From contig NC_092231.1 in NCBI RefSeq assembly GCF_036320965.1, forward strand, positions 30,188,199-30,252,198: DNA of 64,000 nucleotides, read 5' to 3'. The notes beneath the pieces were generated by a model. That model had not been told where the DNA came from. It searched no databases and saw nothing but the letters and a program-made list of their open reading frames with translations. Below, piece after piece: positions 49,367 through 61,442 of this stretch. The DNA comes from Panulirus ornatus (taxonomy: Eukaryota; Arthropoda; Malacostraca; Decapoda; Palinuridae). Each line of letters opens with the position of its first letter. Position 1 is the first letter of the stretch. Made by a program: the position numbers and the translations under genes.

Positions 49367-49411
<45 letters not shown>
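49367..49411. repeat. (TA)n microsatellite
   Basis: TA tract right of the inserted LINE. Confidence 0.92.
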
Positions 49412-49417
<6 letters not shown>

Positions 49418-49496
49418 GTGGGTGGTTGGGCCATTCTTCGTCTGTTTCCTTGCATTACCTCACTGGCGCGGGAAACAGTGGTTAAGTATGATAAAA

Positions 49497-51695
49497 AAAA
49501 TAATGAATAATGATACTAGTAATAATAATAACCTCTTTTCTTATTTTCCTTGGGTAGATTACTGTCTCTTATGTGGTAATGCTTCAGTCTCCATCAAACA
49601 CACATCAGGAGTTATTCTTGCGGGAGTGGAAGCATTTATCCCTGCTTCATCCAAGATGATCTTCTTCATCCAATCCATGGTTCAACCATTCTTGTTCTGA
49701 GGCCATCCAGTCATGGGATCAGGCATATTGGGCTTGGAAAAACTCCCCTTTCTCTCTCTCCCATTCATCTTGTAATCATTGCAAGCAAGTTATCCATGAG
49801 ACAAAGCATTCCTCCAGTCAAAGGAAGTGTGATAACCTCTCCTCGTCATCCACTGATGGGTGTTTCTGGTTGTTAGCTAAGGGCTTCTTTAACAACTTCT
49901 CTTCCTCTACCTTTCCCTCATTTCTCTGTTCTAATGGTACTATAACTATCTCTGCCATAGACATAGCAGCTCTCTTTGATTCCCATTTCTCCTTAAGCTC
50001 CACCTCAGATGACTCTAACATTCTTTCACCCACTGGTGCTCCTCTTAGTAATCCTATGCCTCTACCTTTAATCTCTTTTTGGACTGTCCAAAAAGTGCTT
50101 CTTTCTCTGGACATAAGCAAGGCTTATGGTCCTGATGGCATCATTCCTGTGTACTGAAAGTGTGCCTCTGAACTTGCACCTGTGCTTGCTCATCTGTTAC
50201 ATTTCTGTTTAAAAAACAAAACTTTTCCCTCTCCTTGGGAGCATGCATTAATAGTTCCCATCACTAAGAACAGTGACTCCTCTAACCATCATCCTATTGC
50301 TTTGACTTCTACCATTTCCAAAGTCTTTGAATCCTTCCTCACTTCCCATATCCTTAAACACCTCGAAAATTAGTCTTCTCTCTGATCACCGTAAGGCGAG
50401 ATCCACCGGTGATATTATTTCCTATCTTACTAATGTCTGGTCATCATTCCTGAAAGATTTTGGGTAGTCAAGTGTAGTTGCCCTTGACGTATGTATGGCT
50501 TTTGACTGGGTGTGGCATTGGGGTCTCATCTTTAAGCTCCTTTCTTTTGGCTTCCCTCTCTCACTTTGCTCCTTCCTTTTGGCTTCCCTCTCTCACTTTG
50601 CTCCTTCATATCTGGCTTCCTCTCCAGTCAGCTTCCCCCTTTTCTCCATCAACAGTAGTGTCCCTCAAGGTTTTGTCCTATCCCCTACACTTTTTCTCCT
50701 TTTTTCTCAACAATTTCCTCTCCTCCACAAATAATCCTATGCACTCCCACACTGACGACTCAGCACTGCATTCATCCACATTCTTCAATTCTGTTTCCTC
50801 TTCTCTCACTTGATCTGCATCTCGTCGTGACACAGCTTCCTCAATAAATTCAGACTTGTTCAGGATATCTCAGTGGGGTACACATATTCTTTTTAAGTTT
50901 AATGCCTCCAAGACCCAAGATCTACCCATTTTTCTATCAAAAACTCCTCACAACTCTCGTCTCTCCTTTGACGGTTTTGTAATTCCACCTCTTGACTCGA
51001 TGAAGATATTTGGTAGTACTATGACATCCACTCTTTGTTGGAAATACCACATTACAGGAATAGCTGAATCTACTTCTTAAGAAAGTGGATGTCCTATTTT
51101 GATGTTGAAACTTCTCTGAACAGTTGCTCTATTTATTCAAGGGATTTGTTTGTCCTTGTATGGAGTACTACTCTCACATTTGGGGTGGTTCTAACTCTGT
51201 ATGCTTACTTGCCAGAGTTGAGTAGAAAGCAAACTGATAAATGAATTGTTCCAGGCTAACTTTCAAACTTGACCCCTTTGCCCTAGGCTCCAATTTTGGT
51301 TCACTTTCCCTCTTCTAAAGGTCTTCCTTTGGTTTTTGCTCCCAATAGCTGGTTCCTTGTGTGCCCCAGCTACTAGCTAGGTCATGCAACACTTGGCATG
51401 CTGCTGCATCACATGATTATTTTGTGGTCATCAGCAACTCGAGGGTGGGCCATTTTGATACCTGCTTCTTTCCCTGCTCGTTGAAGCTTTGGAACTCTTT
51501 ACATTCACTTGTCTTTCCCACTGACTATGACCTAGCACATTTCAAAAGACAGGTTTTTTTTCACTTCCTCCCAAATTCATAAATACTTTCCCTTGTCTTT
51601 TCTTTTTCACTATTCATAATTCTATTTTGATTATGGCCCAGTTTTGATGTGGAATTTTGTCCATGACTGGAGCCTTCAACATAAAAAAAAAAGTG
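49497..51695 (+). mobile_element. Jockey-type LINE, decayed RT
   Basis: Endonuclease-RT linker ([12 protein letters not shown] about 49670), then RT: KAYGPDGI (about 50118), WEHALIVPITK (about 50240), LTSTISKVFESFLTSHI (about 50310), motif A VVALDVCMAFDWVW (50474-50515, Asp kept), motif B SVPQGFVLSPTLF (about 50659-50697), motif C TDDSALH (about 50751). The C-terminal region includes LKLWNSLHS (about 51485). Frameshifts separate the pieces. A 31-32 bp direct repeat near 50547-50610 adds a further shift. The A9 at about 51681-51690 may be the tail. Confidence 0.72.
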
Positions 51696-52530
51696 GCAAA
51701 TGAATTTTAATACTGATAAATGCAAAGTTTACATGTCAGTATTAGAATGAATAGGCAAGCTATAATATGAATTCTTTTGAGCTACAAAAGGTAAATGAGG
51801 AAAAGGACTTGGGTATGATAATCTCTGGTGATAAAGCCAAGTAAACTGCACAAAAAGCAGTAAAAAATGTGAACAAAATTCTTGGATTCATAGAAAGGTT
51901 TTCCAAATTTAAGTCTCAGGAAATATTTCTTACTCTACAACTTACTGATGTGTCCCTATCTGGATTACTGAATCCAGTTTTGGTTACCCTTTTTGAGAAA
52001 AGATTTGTACAGAATGGATATAGTACATAGGAGAGCTTCCAAGATGATATCTGACCTGAGAAACGAATCCTATGAGAGATGAATAAAAGAACTGAATTTA
52101 TTTTGCTTAGAAAAGAGAATGTTAAGAGGTGATCTAATAAAAGTATTCAAATCATGAACGGTTTCAATAACTTTGATCTCATGAACTGCTTAAGAATAGA
52201 TTTGTTTGATACTCTTGGGCAAATGTTTTTCTTCAAATGAGGCAAAGAACTTTTTCTTCAACAGAATTGTTAACATATGGATCAATTTACTAGTTAGAAT
52301 GGTTGAGAGCAGTGCCATAAATACGTTTAAGCATAGACTTGATAAATATTTTGTTTCAAATCCATTACTGACATTTGTTGCACCTCCCTAGCTATACAAT
52401 AAGTTTACAGGTCTTCTTCTTTGAAAAATCTGTAAGTCTTTCTACTCCTACTACATTTATAAGTGATTTTCTCTTCTCTTCCACCATAATAAACAGCCTC
52501 ATTAGGACCTGGTAGGACAATCAAGTTGTT
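51696..52530 (+). mobile_element. CR1-like LINE, decayed 3' end
   Basis: Fragmented + strand frames match the CR1-like C-terminus: WQMNFNTDKCKV (about 51697), VNEEKDLGM-like (about 51790), and FSSNEAKNFFFNRIVNIW followed by INTFKHRLDKYF (52230-52360). There are many stops. Confidence 0.68.
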
Positions 52531-53065
52531 TGAATTCAGTTGTACTTTTCATTGCACATCTGCACACAAAAGAATACTTAAAACCACTTTCCTTAACAAA
52601 GACAAAATTTTAGTGGTTGGCAATTTTCATAACAGGTCGCTATGCCAGTCACAAAAACTCTACAGTGGAATTCCCAAGAAGCAGTTCTTTCTCCTGTTCT
52701 CTTCAGTCTCGTCGTACACAACTTGCCATTACCTCAGACAAACCTGAACATGAAGGTCCTTTTGTATACGGATGACCTCACAATCACATCACAACACCCT
52801 GACACCACAGTAGCAATGTCAAACATGTAGCGCTACATTACACAGTTGGAGCAGTGGCTTACACAAAACAGAATGTCTGCTTCTCCACAGATGTCTTCAT
52901 TTATTTTTCTAATCCCAAACAGACACAAATCCAGCTCACACCATCCAGTCACGTACGTTGAATGGACAGTTTCTCCCATTGAACAAACACCAACCAGGAC
53001 AAGTGGAATAAAACTCAAAGCTGAAAGATGTAGTACGGATGTGGGGAAAAAGCTTCTTTTCCTAT
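52531..53065 (+). mobile_element. Second jockey-like RT fragment (motifs B-C and beyond)
   Basis: Frames 52642-52830 and 52846-53067 carry VLSPVLFSLVVHNLP (motif B end), YTDDLTITSQ (motif C) and the following helix TQLEQWLTQNRMSASPQ. They are joined by one in-frame stop (52828). It is not related in detail to the jockey-type element at 49497. Confidence 0.65.
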
Positions 53066-53260
53066 AGGTGTGTTGAGCACTAGGATAAGTTACCACCAGA
53101 CATAGTGAATGCCAAGACTATAAATACCTTCAAAAGTCGTTTAGACAAATATTTTACAAATTGAGGTATACTCTGAGAAAAATGCCAGAAATAAACTGTA
53201 TTATTGACAATGGTAATGGGAACACTAAAGGGCTAATGTGCAGCAGCAGGTAGTTGGTGA
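53066..53260 (+). mobile_element. CR1-like 3' end scrap
   Basis: A short frame reading PPDIVNAKTINTFKSRLDKYF (about 53095-53155), the usual end of CR1-like ORFs. It is inserted into, or joined to, the jockey-like fragment. Confidence 0.55.
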
Positions 53261-53306
53261 TAGCTTTGAAATACTGCTGAGCAGAATTACATTTTCCTGT
53301 TGAGTT

Positions 53307-53470
<164 letters not shown>

Positions 53471-53489
53471 GACAGACACACGAGGCCAA

Positions 53490-54400
53490 TCACATCTGTC
53501 TTTCTAATGTAAGCTCATCTCACGTAAACACATGGGTTACAAACACATGACTGACTTCCCACACCAATAACATAAGCAACACACATACTAAATGCCCTCA
53601 GATTACTTAAGTGGCACCAGATGTGGACAAAAAAAATCCCTTAACATCTTATAAAAACAATTCATCTGCTCCACTTTAAACTGTGATTCATCTGCCTGAT
53701 CTCCCATCCTTTTAGAAGTAAATATGATAAAGCTGCAAACCACACAAAAAATACACCCAGAACAATCATTGACTGCCTAGCAACCAGAGACACTCAGTGC
53801 TTTCACAATGAAACAACGATCCTCCTAATACAGACCCACCTCAACGTGCTTGCCACTCAGTTCTATACATCAGTGCTAAAGCCCTCCTACGCAAACTGTA
53901 TTATAACCAACCACTAACCCCCAAGTAGAAATAAAAAGCTTATCCCTGCCTTACACTTCAGTAACATCTACTTTCAGATCCCACCACCCCCAGTAAATAT
54001 AACATTGACAACACTGAAATAATCCGACAAGCACCGAACAACCGACCTCCCAATTCAGTTTTAAACTCTAACCCACCAAACATACATCCATCAGAAACTA
54101 TACTTCCCAAACAAACTGTCATATTCTCTCACAGATACTCAGTACATCACCCATCTCTACAGCATTACAAATGGCATTTTAACATATCCTAAGACCCTGC
54201 AGGCCCACGATGCAACATCCATAAAGAAGACAGTAAGCACTTACTACTTGATTACCCTGCCCTTTCTGCACATAGACACACACACACAACTTCACATTTA
54301 ATAACCTGTGGTAATGACCTGTGGATGTGGCCAGCCTCCTGGGTGCTACAGAAACCTCAGAGGGGACTCCTGGGGCAGGAAGGAAGCATATTAACTACAT
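53490..54400 (+). mobile_element. Jockey-like element, decayed C-terminus
   Basis: Broken frames include ETILPKQTVIFSHRYS (about 54090), then a Cys/His region RCNIHKEDSKHLLLDYPALSAHR (54213-54280, first Cys of the usual pair lost), typical of the zinc-knuckle-like C-terminus of jockey-group ORF2. It is probably the continuation of 52531-53065, split by the CR1 scrap and (CT)n. Confidence 0.6.
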
Positions 54401-54477
54401 ATGTAGTAGATAAAGGGTATGCATATTGCTGATAATAAGAGGAAACTAGTGAAGGGCAGAAGAATGATCCTGAAGGT

Positions 54478-54600
54478 GGAAGAGATGGTTCCACCTGCAG
54501 TATTTTATTGTTGAAGGGATGGTTCCACCTGCAGTATTTTATTGTTGAAGGGGTGGTTCCACCTGCATGAATGTATTGTAGAAGGGATGGTCCCAAATGC
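54478..54600. repeat. 34-bp tandem repeat, about 3.5 copies
   Basis: Unit GATGGTTCCACCTGCAGTAT plus TTTATTGTTGAAGG; two near-perfect copies followed by two diverged ones. Confidence 0.85.
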
Positions 54601-56110
54601 ACTTATGTATGGGGACGGAGTTTTGCACTTATAGGGCCTTCTCTTAAACATTCTCTACTATCACAACTTAGATTTATGTATGGTGTCTGCATTAACCATG
54701 TCCTCAGTTATTCTTATCCATTCATCCATCATTCTCTATATTTTCTACAAATTCTTTACTTGATATTATGTCCTATGATTGTGCTATCCCTACATCTCAC
54801 AAAGAACTGTTCACTGTCCAGTTCATTACTGTCAAAAACTTAAAGGTTATGATTATGATTAGATCACCCCTCACTCTTCTGTTTTCCAAGATGGGCAGAT
54901 TTAAAGGCTTTAATCTTTCATGTAAGCTGTTTGTTTTATGGTACCATCTTTATTAGCCATCCTGTGTACCTTCTGTGTTACCTCATTGTGCTTCTTTAGG
55001 TGCAGTGACCAGACATAAGAAGCATATTCTAGTTTTGGCCTTATGAAGGATGTGAACAGTTTGCTAATTATTTTCATATCCACATATTTGAAATCCATTC
55101 TGACATTCGCCAGCAGACAGCTTGCCTCGTGTATTTATTTCCTAATATGGTACTATGGTAATAGGTTAGGGATGATGTCATCTCCCAAGTCTTTCTTACA
55201 CTCAGAATCCTGAGGATTATCTCTTTCCAGATAAAAGTCATACTAAGCCCATTTTTCACTTTGTTACATCATCATTACTTTGAGTTGAATTCTGTTGATT
55301 ATTTATTAGACCAGTTTTGGAGTCTGTTCTGGTCTTTTCTGGTCCCCTTATAAGCTGATGCAATCCTCCTCACTTTTTTACTTCCCTCTTCACTGTTGCA
55401 TCATGTGCAAACATATTCAGGGAAGAGTCCATACCCTCATGCAAGTCATTTACAGACATCAAGAAGAGTAAAGGTCAAAACACAGAACTCTGTGGCACTC
55501 TGTTGGTGACTTCCACCCATTTAGAGAGGGCTCCTCTGACAAGTACTTTGTTCCCATCCACTCATATAATCTTGTGTCCATTGATAGAAACTTCCCCTTA
55601 TTCCCACTTGATATTCCAGCTTCTTAATCAGCCTTCCATGCAGTACTGTGTCAAATGCTTCCTTTCAGTCAAGATATAAACAATCTACCTAGCCTTCCCT
55701 TTTTTTAAAGACAAAACTCAAACTGTAAAGTCTAAGAGGTTCATTACACATGACCCTTTTCCTAAAACTATCTTGTCTCTCTCTTGCATAATTCCTCCTG
55801 TCATCCATATGCTTTTTGATTGTTAAGGAGACTGGTCTTTAGTTCAACACCTCTTACCATTCTCTTTTCTTATAGATGGGTATATTTGCCATTTTCCACT
55901 CCCTTGATACTATGCCTTTCCCCAGAGATGTGTTGAATGCTGTTTCAAGAGGCCTGTCTAGTGTAACTGGACAAAGCTTCAGCACATATGGTGAACTTTC
56001 ATCAGAACCATGAACCTTGTATGGGTCAAGATCTTTTAGTAATGTTAATATCTTTTTTAGAAATCTCAGTGTATGGTGGAAGAGGTGCTCTTGCCTGCAT
56101 TACAGAATTG
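54600..56110 (-). mobile_element. CR1-like LINE, decayed RT to 3' end
   Basis: Minus strand: motif A region like KEAFDTV (about 55660), QWTS-like and SGVPQ-like stretch (about 55500), motif C region FAHDA (about 55405), then SFIRPKLEYASYVWSLHLKKH (54995-55055) and the 3' end with GGGGACGGAGTTTTGCACTT shared with 3270-3310. There is heavy frameshift damage. Confidence 0.65.
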
Positions 56111-56491
56111 TGCACTATGATTATGTATACTAACAGAACCTAGCTAGTGAACTTCTTACAGCTCAGAAGTAAAAATTCTCGAGTATCAAGATTGACTAGA
56201 ACTATTATAGAACGAGAAAATATGGAATACATACAGAATTGTAGAAAGAGTTGTAGAAAGTAGGAATGGTAGAATGTTTTAATGATACTAATGCAGATAG
56301 AAAATAGGTTGGGAGGAAAGATTAGATTTTTATGAAATGGATGTTTGATTAGGAAGTAGTACACAAGCTGTGATCTTTATGTCGAAATACTTTTCTTTCA
56401 TATATATATACAAAATTAGGTATGTGGCTAAAAAAGAAAATTATTTTTTATTAAACTAAATAAAAAAAACTATTGATACACTTGCATGCAG
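56111..56491 (+). other. End of 37.8-kb collagen intron
   Basis: AT-rich DNA before the acceptor at 56491; no element is recognised. Confidence 0.5.
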
Positions 56492-56643
56492 GTGATCGAG
56501 GACCCCCAGGCCCTGCTGGTGCTGATGGTAGTAAGGGAGAACCAGGAAGGAATGGAGCTCTTGGTGGGACTGGTGCCAAGGGCGAACCAGGGCTGCCAGG
56601 CATCACTGGTCTTATTGGCAAGCCTGGTGTTGCTGGCTTACCG
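56492..56643 (+). CDS. Collagen helix exon after the 37.8-kb intron
   Basis: The acceptor CATGCAG ends at 56491 and donor GTAAGA starts at 56644. The leading GT completes the Gly codon started at 18691. Fifty more codons form regular Gly-X-Y triplets ([15 protein letters not shown] and so on to GVA GLP). Several charged GxK GEP pairs are present. The matching phase is the main reason to place this exon in the same gene as the exons at 17-18 kb. Confidence 0.87.
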
Positions 56644-57134
56644 GTAAGAACACTTCAGTTGTTTCTGTATCAGAAAAGTATTTTTGCAAAAACCAGAAGA
56701 CAAGATGCCATCAACCCAAGCTAGCAAGTATGTGTATATGCTAAAATCATTAAAACCTCAACATCCCTCTTGGGCTATGAATGCTGAGCATCATTTTTGC
56801 ACCGCTATGTCCTGTGCAGTACAGAGCAGTGATAATTGTTGACCTATTTGTGTAATTAGACGTTGATTCATAACTTATTTGTTCATCCCTAACTATCATT
56901 TGGCTTGCACCCTTTGACATTGTCCAAAGGTTCAGTCGTAAAGTTAAACAGACTACTTTTCATTTAGTTGACTGTCAGATGGTAAGATACTTGACTTATG
57001 AAGGGACACCAATACCTGCACAGCAGACACTACTTCTTACACATATGTAGTCACAAAAAATTCATAAAAAAGGGGGTGAAATATTTTAAGGAGGTGGGTG
57101 CATTGAGTTGGTAATAAAAGCCAGTATGTATGGC

Positions 57135-57175
<41 letters not shown>

Positions 57176-57178
57176 CCA

Positions 57179-57248
<70 letters not shown>

Positions 57249-59663
57249 AGAGAAAGTAATATTTTCAAATGTTGATGGATCAGTGGTTAGTGAAAAAAAA
57301 GCTGGAATTCAAGGATCTTATTAGGGAAAGTGTACCTGTTATGATTAGTCATGGAATCATTGCATGCACAGCCTGGAAGGGTACATGATAGTAAGGAGGG
57401 AAAGAGAAGGCAAAGGAGAAGAAGAATTAGCCCTCTTAATGTAAGACCCATAAATTTCAAGAAACACTGGAGGATAGCCCATTCAGACTGTAAATAATGG
57501 GAAGAGTAACTTGTTTTGCCAGAGAGTGGGAGTGATACCCATAGTAGTTAAACAAGTGGGTACTGTTGGGCAAAAAACGCTTCAATAATGAAGTCCTTGT
57601 TAGGTTAACTGAGAAGAGAAACCCCTCAGTGTATTCCCCAGTTTTAATCGTTCATCCCAGAAAGCGAGCCTTACTCTAGCAAAATTGGCAATGCAAAAAA
57701 AAAAAAGACTAAATGATCCAAAGAAATTGTTCTGTGTGAAATTAAATAGGAAAGATATACTTTTCGTAAAAAACAAATATGGCTGGAGAACTGATATTAT
57801 CGATCTCTCCTTGCAACCACTGAAAAGACCGTTTTCTTTCTCATGACTTGAGAACAGTGCACAAAAATAGACTGACCATAAAGACATCACAGAAACTGAA
57901 TATTGTAAGTTTGGAGGTAATAGATCATAAACAGAGGAATTTCAGAGGAAAACTATGAACACCATCATTCTCAAACGAATGCTTTGAATCTCCTGCATTA
58001 TCAGTCAACATCATTTTCACTGTAGAGGAAAATATCACCAAACACACATCATTACAACACTTATCTTCATTATATTCCCAAGCACTGCATCCCCACTACA
58101 CACCTGACGTCACTGATCATTTTACATCTAAGCTGCCAAAGGTAAGTTGAATCTTTTCAATAAGAAAATTCAATAAGAAAAAAAATGTAAAGGAAAGGAA
58201 AGTTAAGCAAAATCATTTTGCATCCTTTCTGCAGGAGATAATTACCAGCACAATGAAAGAGTAATGGGTCAAAAACTAGTAAATTAGCTTGACTAAATGA
58301 GTGACATCCATTTTGGAAAGAAGTGGCAGCAAAAGATGGAGAGAGAAGACAAGAGCTACCAGAAGCTGTGCTCGTGAAAGGTAAGATCTGAGTGAACAAC
58401 AAGAGCAGAACAATGCAGCTGTAATAAGGAAGGATCTGAAAAGGTAACTTTCAAAATCCACTAACACCCAGACAGTGCAAACTTGTATTCTTCAAAAAGT
58501 CATTAAGATTTAAAAACAAAAATGGGAGAGGGGACAAGGAAGTATCTAAAGGGAAACAAAATGGAATATCGAATATGGAGACGCCATGAACTGTAATAGT
58601 ATGAAAACTGGAATATTAATTTAGGAAAGAAAATGTAAAGTTGAACATTATAAACAAATGCAGGTGGATTGGTAGAAAATGACTAAAAATGGTTTCTAGA
58701 AACTGTAAAGGAGGAAACAAGACCAGTTACACTTGGACTTCTTGAGAGCAGATGTGTCAAGGAGGGAGACACATCTGGTACTATATTTCCAAAAGGATAC
58801 TTAAAAGCAAGAAAAGGGAGGGGAGGTATAGAGAAGTGTTCTGGTTGCTTCAGTAACAGATAACTTCAGATAATGAATACTACAAATACTTTTGGCAAAA
58901 GTAACTCATGGTTTATTCATACAATACATAAGGGGAAAAATATCACTAAGAATACTCACTCTGATCATTTTTATAGTTCAAATATTCAATAAGGATACAG
59001 TAAGAATGGTGTAGGTGACAGTGAGATGCTCTTTATGGTGGTGAAGAATTTGGATAATAGGTATATTACCGATGGTGAAATCAGTGAGGAATACTTGAGC
59101 AAAGAGAAACTTTAATAGGAGATTTATCATTCGCTCTGACAAATTTCTAAGTTTTTAATGAACACACGTTTGTAACATCTTAATTTGTATTTTTGTGAGT
59201 ATGTAAAGAGAATCACATTTTGACGTTCTAGAAGTTTGAAATGGCTAAAATCTGTTTCTGTGGGACCTTATGTGGATGTCTCTGAAGTTTTTTCTGGTAT
59301 AGTTCCTATTTAAGGCACTCAGTGTGCTTGTAGTTTTTGCTTGGAAGTTCAGTAATTTGTAGTTTATTTTTCAATATCCACAACTGATCTATAGATACCG
59401 TTTCACTGTCAGAGTATGTTTGAAATAAGGGGATGCAGTTACAAGGGAAAGTTTAGATGAGGATAGCAGGACTAGTGGGGGAGTTAATCAGTAAAATGGC
59501 CATTATGTGTAGCTCTAAACAAAGATGTGAACTGTTCAAGATGTTTGAAGCAGATTTTGCGCAGATGATTCTACTGCACAATAGAACTATCTAACCTGCA
59601 TAGATTAGTTAGTCTAAGAACATCAGTATTCCCAATACTAATATTTTCTCCATTTTGTAACAG
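56644..59663 (+). other. Collagen intron, mostly unassigned
   Basis: A 3.0-kb intron. Besides the (CA)n at 57136-57246 and a perfect 9-bp inverted repeat (AGATGTGTC / GACACATCT, 58750-58776) nothing is recognised on either strand. Confidence 0.5.
57136..57246. repeat. (CA)n microsatellite, about 110 bp
   Basis: CA tract interrupted by CATACCCATACCC near 57171-57183. Confidence 0.95.
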
Positions 59664-59924
59664 GGTCCTCAAGGCCCAATGGGTCCCCCTGGTCCTGAGG
59701 GTCCAAAGGGTGTGGCAGGTTCCCGTGGTGAGGCAGGCTTCCCTGGAGAGCCGGCAGCACCAGGCCAACCCGGACCACAGGGACCCCAGGGTGTACAAGG
59801 AGAAAGAGGTGAGGAGGGACCACCAGGACCTAGTGGGCCTCCTGGTCTTCAAGGACCACCAGGCAACCCAGGACAGATAGGAATTATTGGACCTAAGGGA
59901 CATTCTGGCATACCAGGTCTTAAG
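59664..59924 (+). CDS. Collagen helix exon, 261 bp, with one Gly-to-Ala triplet
   Basis: The acceptor TAACAG ends at 59663 and donor GTAAGT follows 59924. It encodes 87 codons in phase 0: nine regular triplets, then GEP followed by AAP (first position Ala instead of Gly, about 59751-59759), then regular triplets through GIP GLK. The Ala triplet keeps the three-residue register; GCA differs from a Gly codon by one base, so it may be a substitution or a sequence error. The rest is dense in GER, GEE and GPK charged triplets. Confidence 0.88.
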
Positions 59925-60018
59925 GTAAGTTGGTAATGTAACAAGTAATATCAGTTCTACATTCTGATATATTCACTTCTCAAAAGGAGTTGTTTCCTTA
60001 AACATCATTCTATTGCAG

Positions 60019-60189
60019 GGAGAGCCTGGCAAGCGAGGTGAAAGAGGTACATCAGGTCCAATGGGTGGAGTTGGCCCTAAAGGTCCAGCTGGCCCTCAAG
60101 GTCCTCCTGGACGTTCTGGCAGAGATGGCAGCAAGGGAGCTCAAGGGATACAGGGACCAGTTGGACCTCGTGGTCTACCTGGACCAATT
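60019..60189 (+). CDS. Collagen helix exon, 171 bp
   Basis: The acceptor ATTGCAG ends at 60018 and donor GTGAGT begins at 60190. It encodes 19 uninterrupted Gly-X-Y triplets, from GEP GKR GER to GLP GPI, phase 0 at both ends. It is separated from the previous exon by an intron of only 94 bp. Confidence 0.88.
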
Positions 60190-60536
60190 GTGAGTGTGTG
60201 CTCCTCCTCATTGAAGCTTTCTTGGATCTCTTGTTTTTCCATTTGCTGGGTTTGATACTGTTGTTTCTAATGATTTCGTTTTACCTGTCAGTAAATTAGA
60301 TCTCATTTAAAAAGCTGCACAGGTGTGATTACTAAAAGGAGAATGTCATGTTATTGTGATGATTCCTAAAAGGAGATTGTCATTTTATTTAAATTTGTAA
60401 TGAAAGTTATGAATCACAGCATTTGTAAAAGTAAGTTGTTAAATGAAGTGGTGAATTCTTGAAAAGTGAAATCTGGAAATTGAACACGTTAATGCAAGAA
60501 GATGTAATTTTGCTTTTAAGAATACATTCAAGAAAA
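60190..60536 (+). other. Collagen intron, left part
   Basis: AT-rich sequence, with a short imperfect repeat of the CTAAAAGGAGA motif near 60330-60375; nothing else is recognised. Confidence 0.45.
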
Positions 60537-61230
60537 GGTTGAGAAATGTGTGGAAAGAGAGGACATTATCTGGAAGGGCAAAAATGGGTATTTTTGAAGA
60601 TATAGTAGTTCTAAAGAAGCTGTATGGATATGAGGCTTGGGCTATAGATGAGAATGTGTAGAGGAGGGCGGATGTCTTAGAAGTGAAATGTTTGAGGACA
60701 ACATTTGGTGTGAGGTGGTTTGATCAAGTAATTAATGAAAGGGTAAGAGGAAAGTGTGGCCATAAGGAGAGTGTGGCCAAAAGAGCTGAGGAGGGTGTGC
60801 TGAAATTATTTGGATGTATGGAGAGAATGAGTAAGGAGAGGTTGAGAATGAGGACATGTGTCAGAAGTGGAGAGTACAAGGAAAAGGAGATCAAAATTGA
60901 TATGGAAGCATGGAGTGAATGAAATTTTGAGTGATTGGGGCCTGAATATGTAGGAGGGTGAAAGGCATTCATGGGATAGAGTAAATGGGAGTGATGAGGG
61001 ATACAGCAGGCAGTCTGCTGTCAGTAAAGCAAACCTGGGTGTGTGAAGTGGCCAAGTAAGCCATGGAAAGGTCTGTGGGGCCTGGTTGTGGATGAGGCTG
61101 TGGTTTTGGTCCATTGCACATGACAGCTGGGGAATGGATGTGAATGAATGGGACCTTTTCTTTGTTTCTGGTGCTTCCTCACTAAAGCAGCAAATGGTGG
61201 ACTGGTACGAAAAAATCTATAATGGAAAAA
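60537..61230 (+). mobile_element. Old RTE-like LINE, C-terminus and 3' tail
   Basis: Diverged C-terminal domain (frame 60683-60922: TTFGVRWFDQV, GCMERMSKERL), then a short-type 3' UTR ending in an eroded tail (CTCACTAAAGCAGC in place of the stem-loop) and a short A-run at about 61210. It shows more decay than other copies and marks old activity of the family in this gene. Confidence 0.72.
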
Positions 61231-61442
61231 ATCTGGAAAATTTGGTTAGTTAAGGATTATAGGTCAACGATAGAAAGTGTAAATTGTATCCTATAGATTA
61301 TGATGAAGATTCTAATTCCAGGAAACAAGTAAAGTACTAAATGGTATAATTTGAAATTCATGCTTGCCATTCCCACCACACCATCAGCTAGAGTCTGGCA
61401 ACAGCTGCTGCTCTTTCTAGTAACATTGTAACATTGATGATA

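Larger units (their letters stand above)
48299..49798. repeat. Small tandem duplication, copy 2, with inserted LINE
   Basis: The LINE 3' UTR section (48299-48446 and 49412-49495) and jockey fragment (49497-49798) match copy 1; the middle holds (TA)n and an inserted LINE (48611-49366). Confidence 0.8.

Noticed and set aside
57037..57268. Cys-Val repeat ORFs on the minus strand
   Set aside because: Translation of the (CA)n tract.
57250..59660. Search for missed collagen exons in the 3-kb intron
   Set aside because: No Gly-X-Y run is visible, and the flanking exons join in phase without one.
59571..59903. Antisense ORFs over collagen exons, including 63425-63610 with Gly-Pro repeats
   Set aside because: GGN CCN codons read as Gly/Pro on both strands; splice sites and phase support only the + strand.
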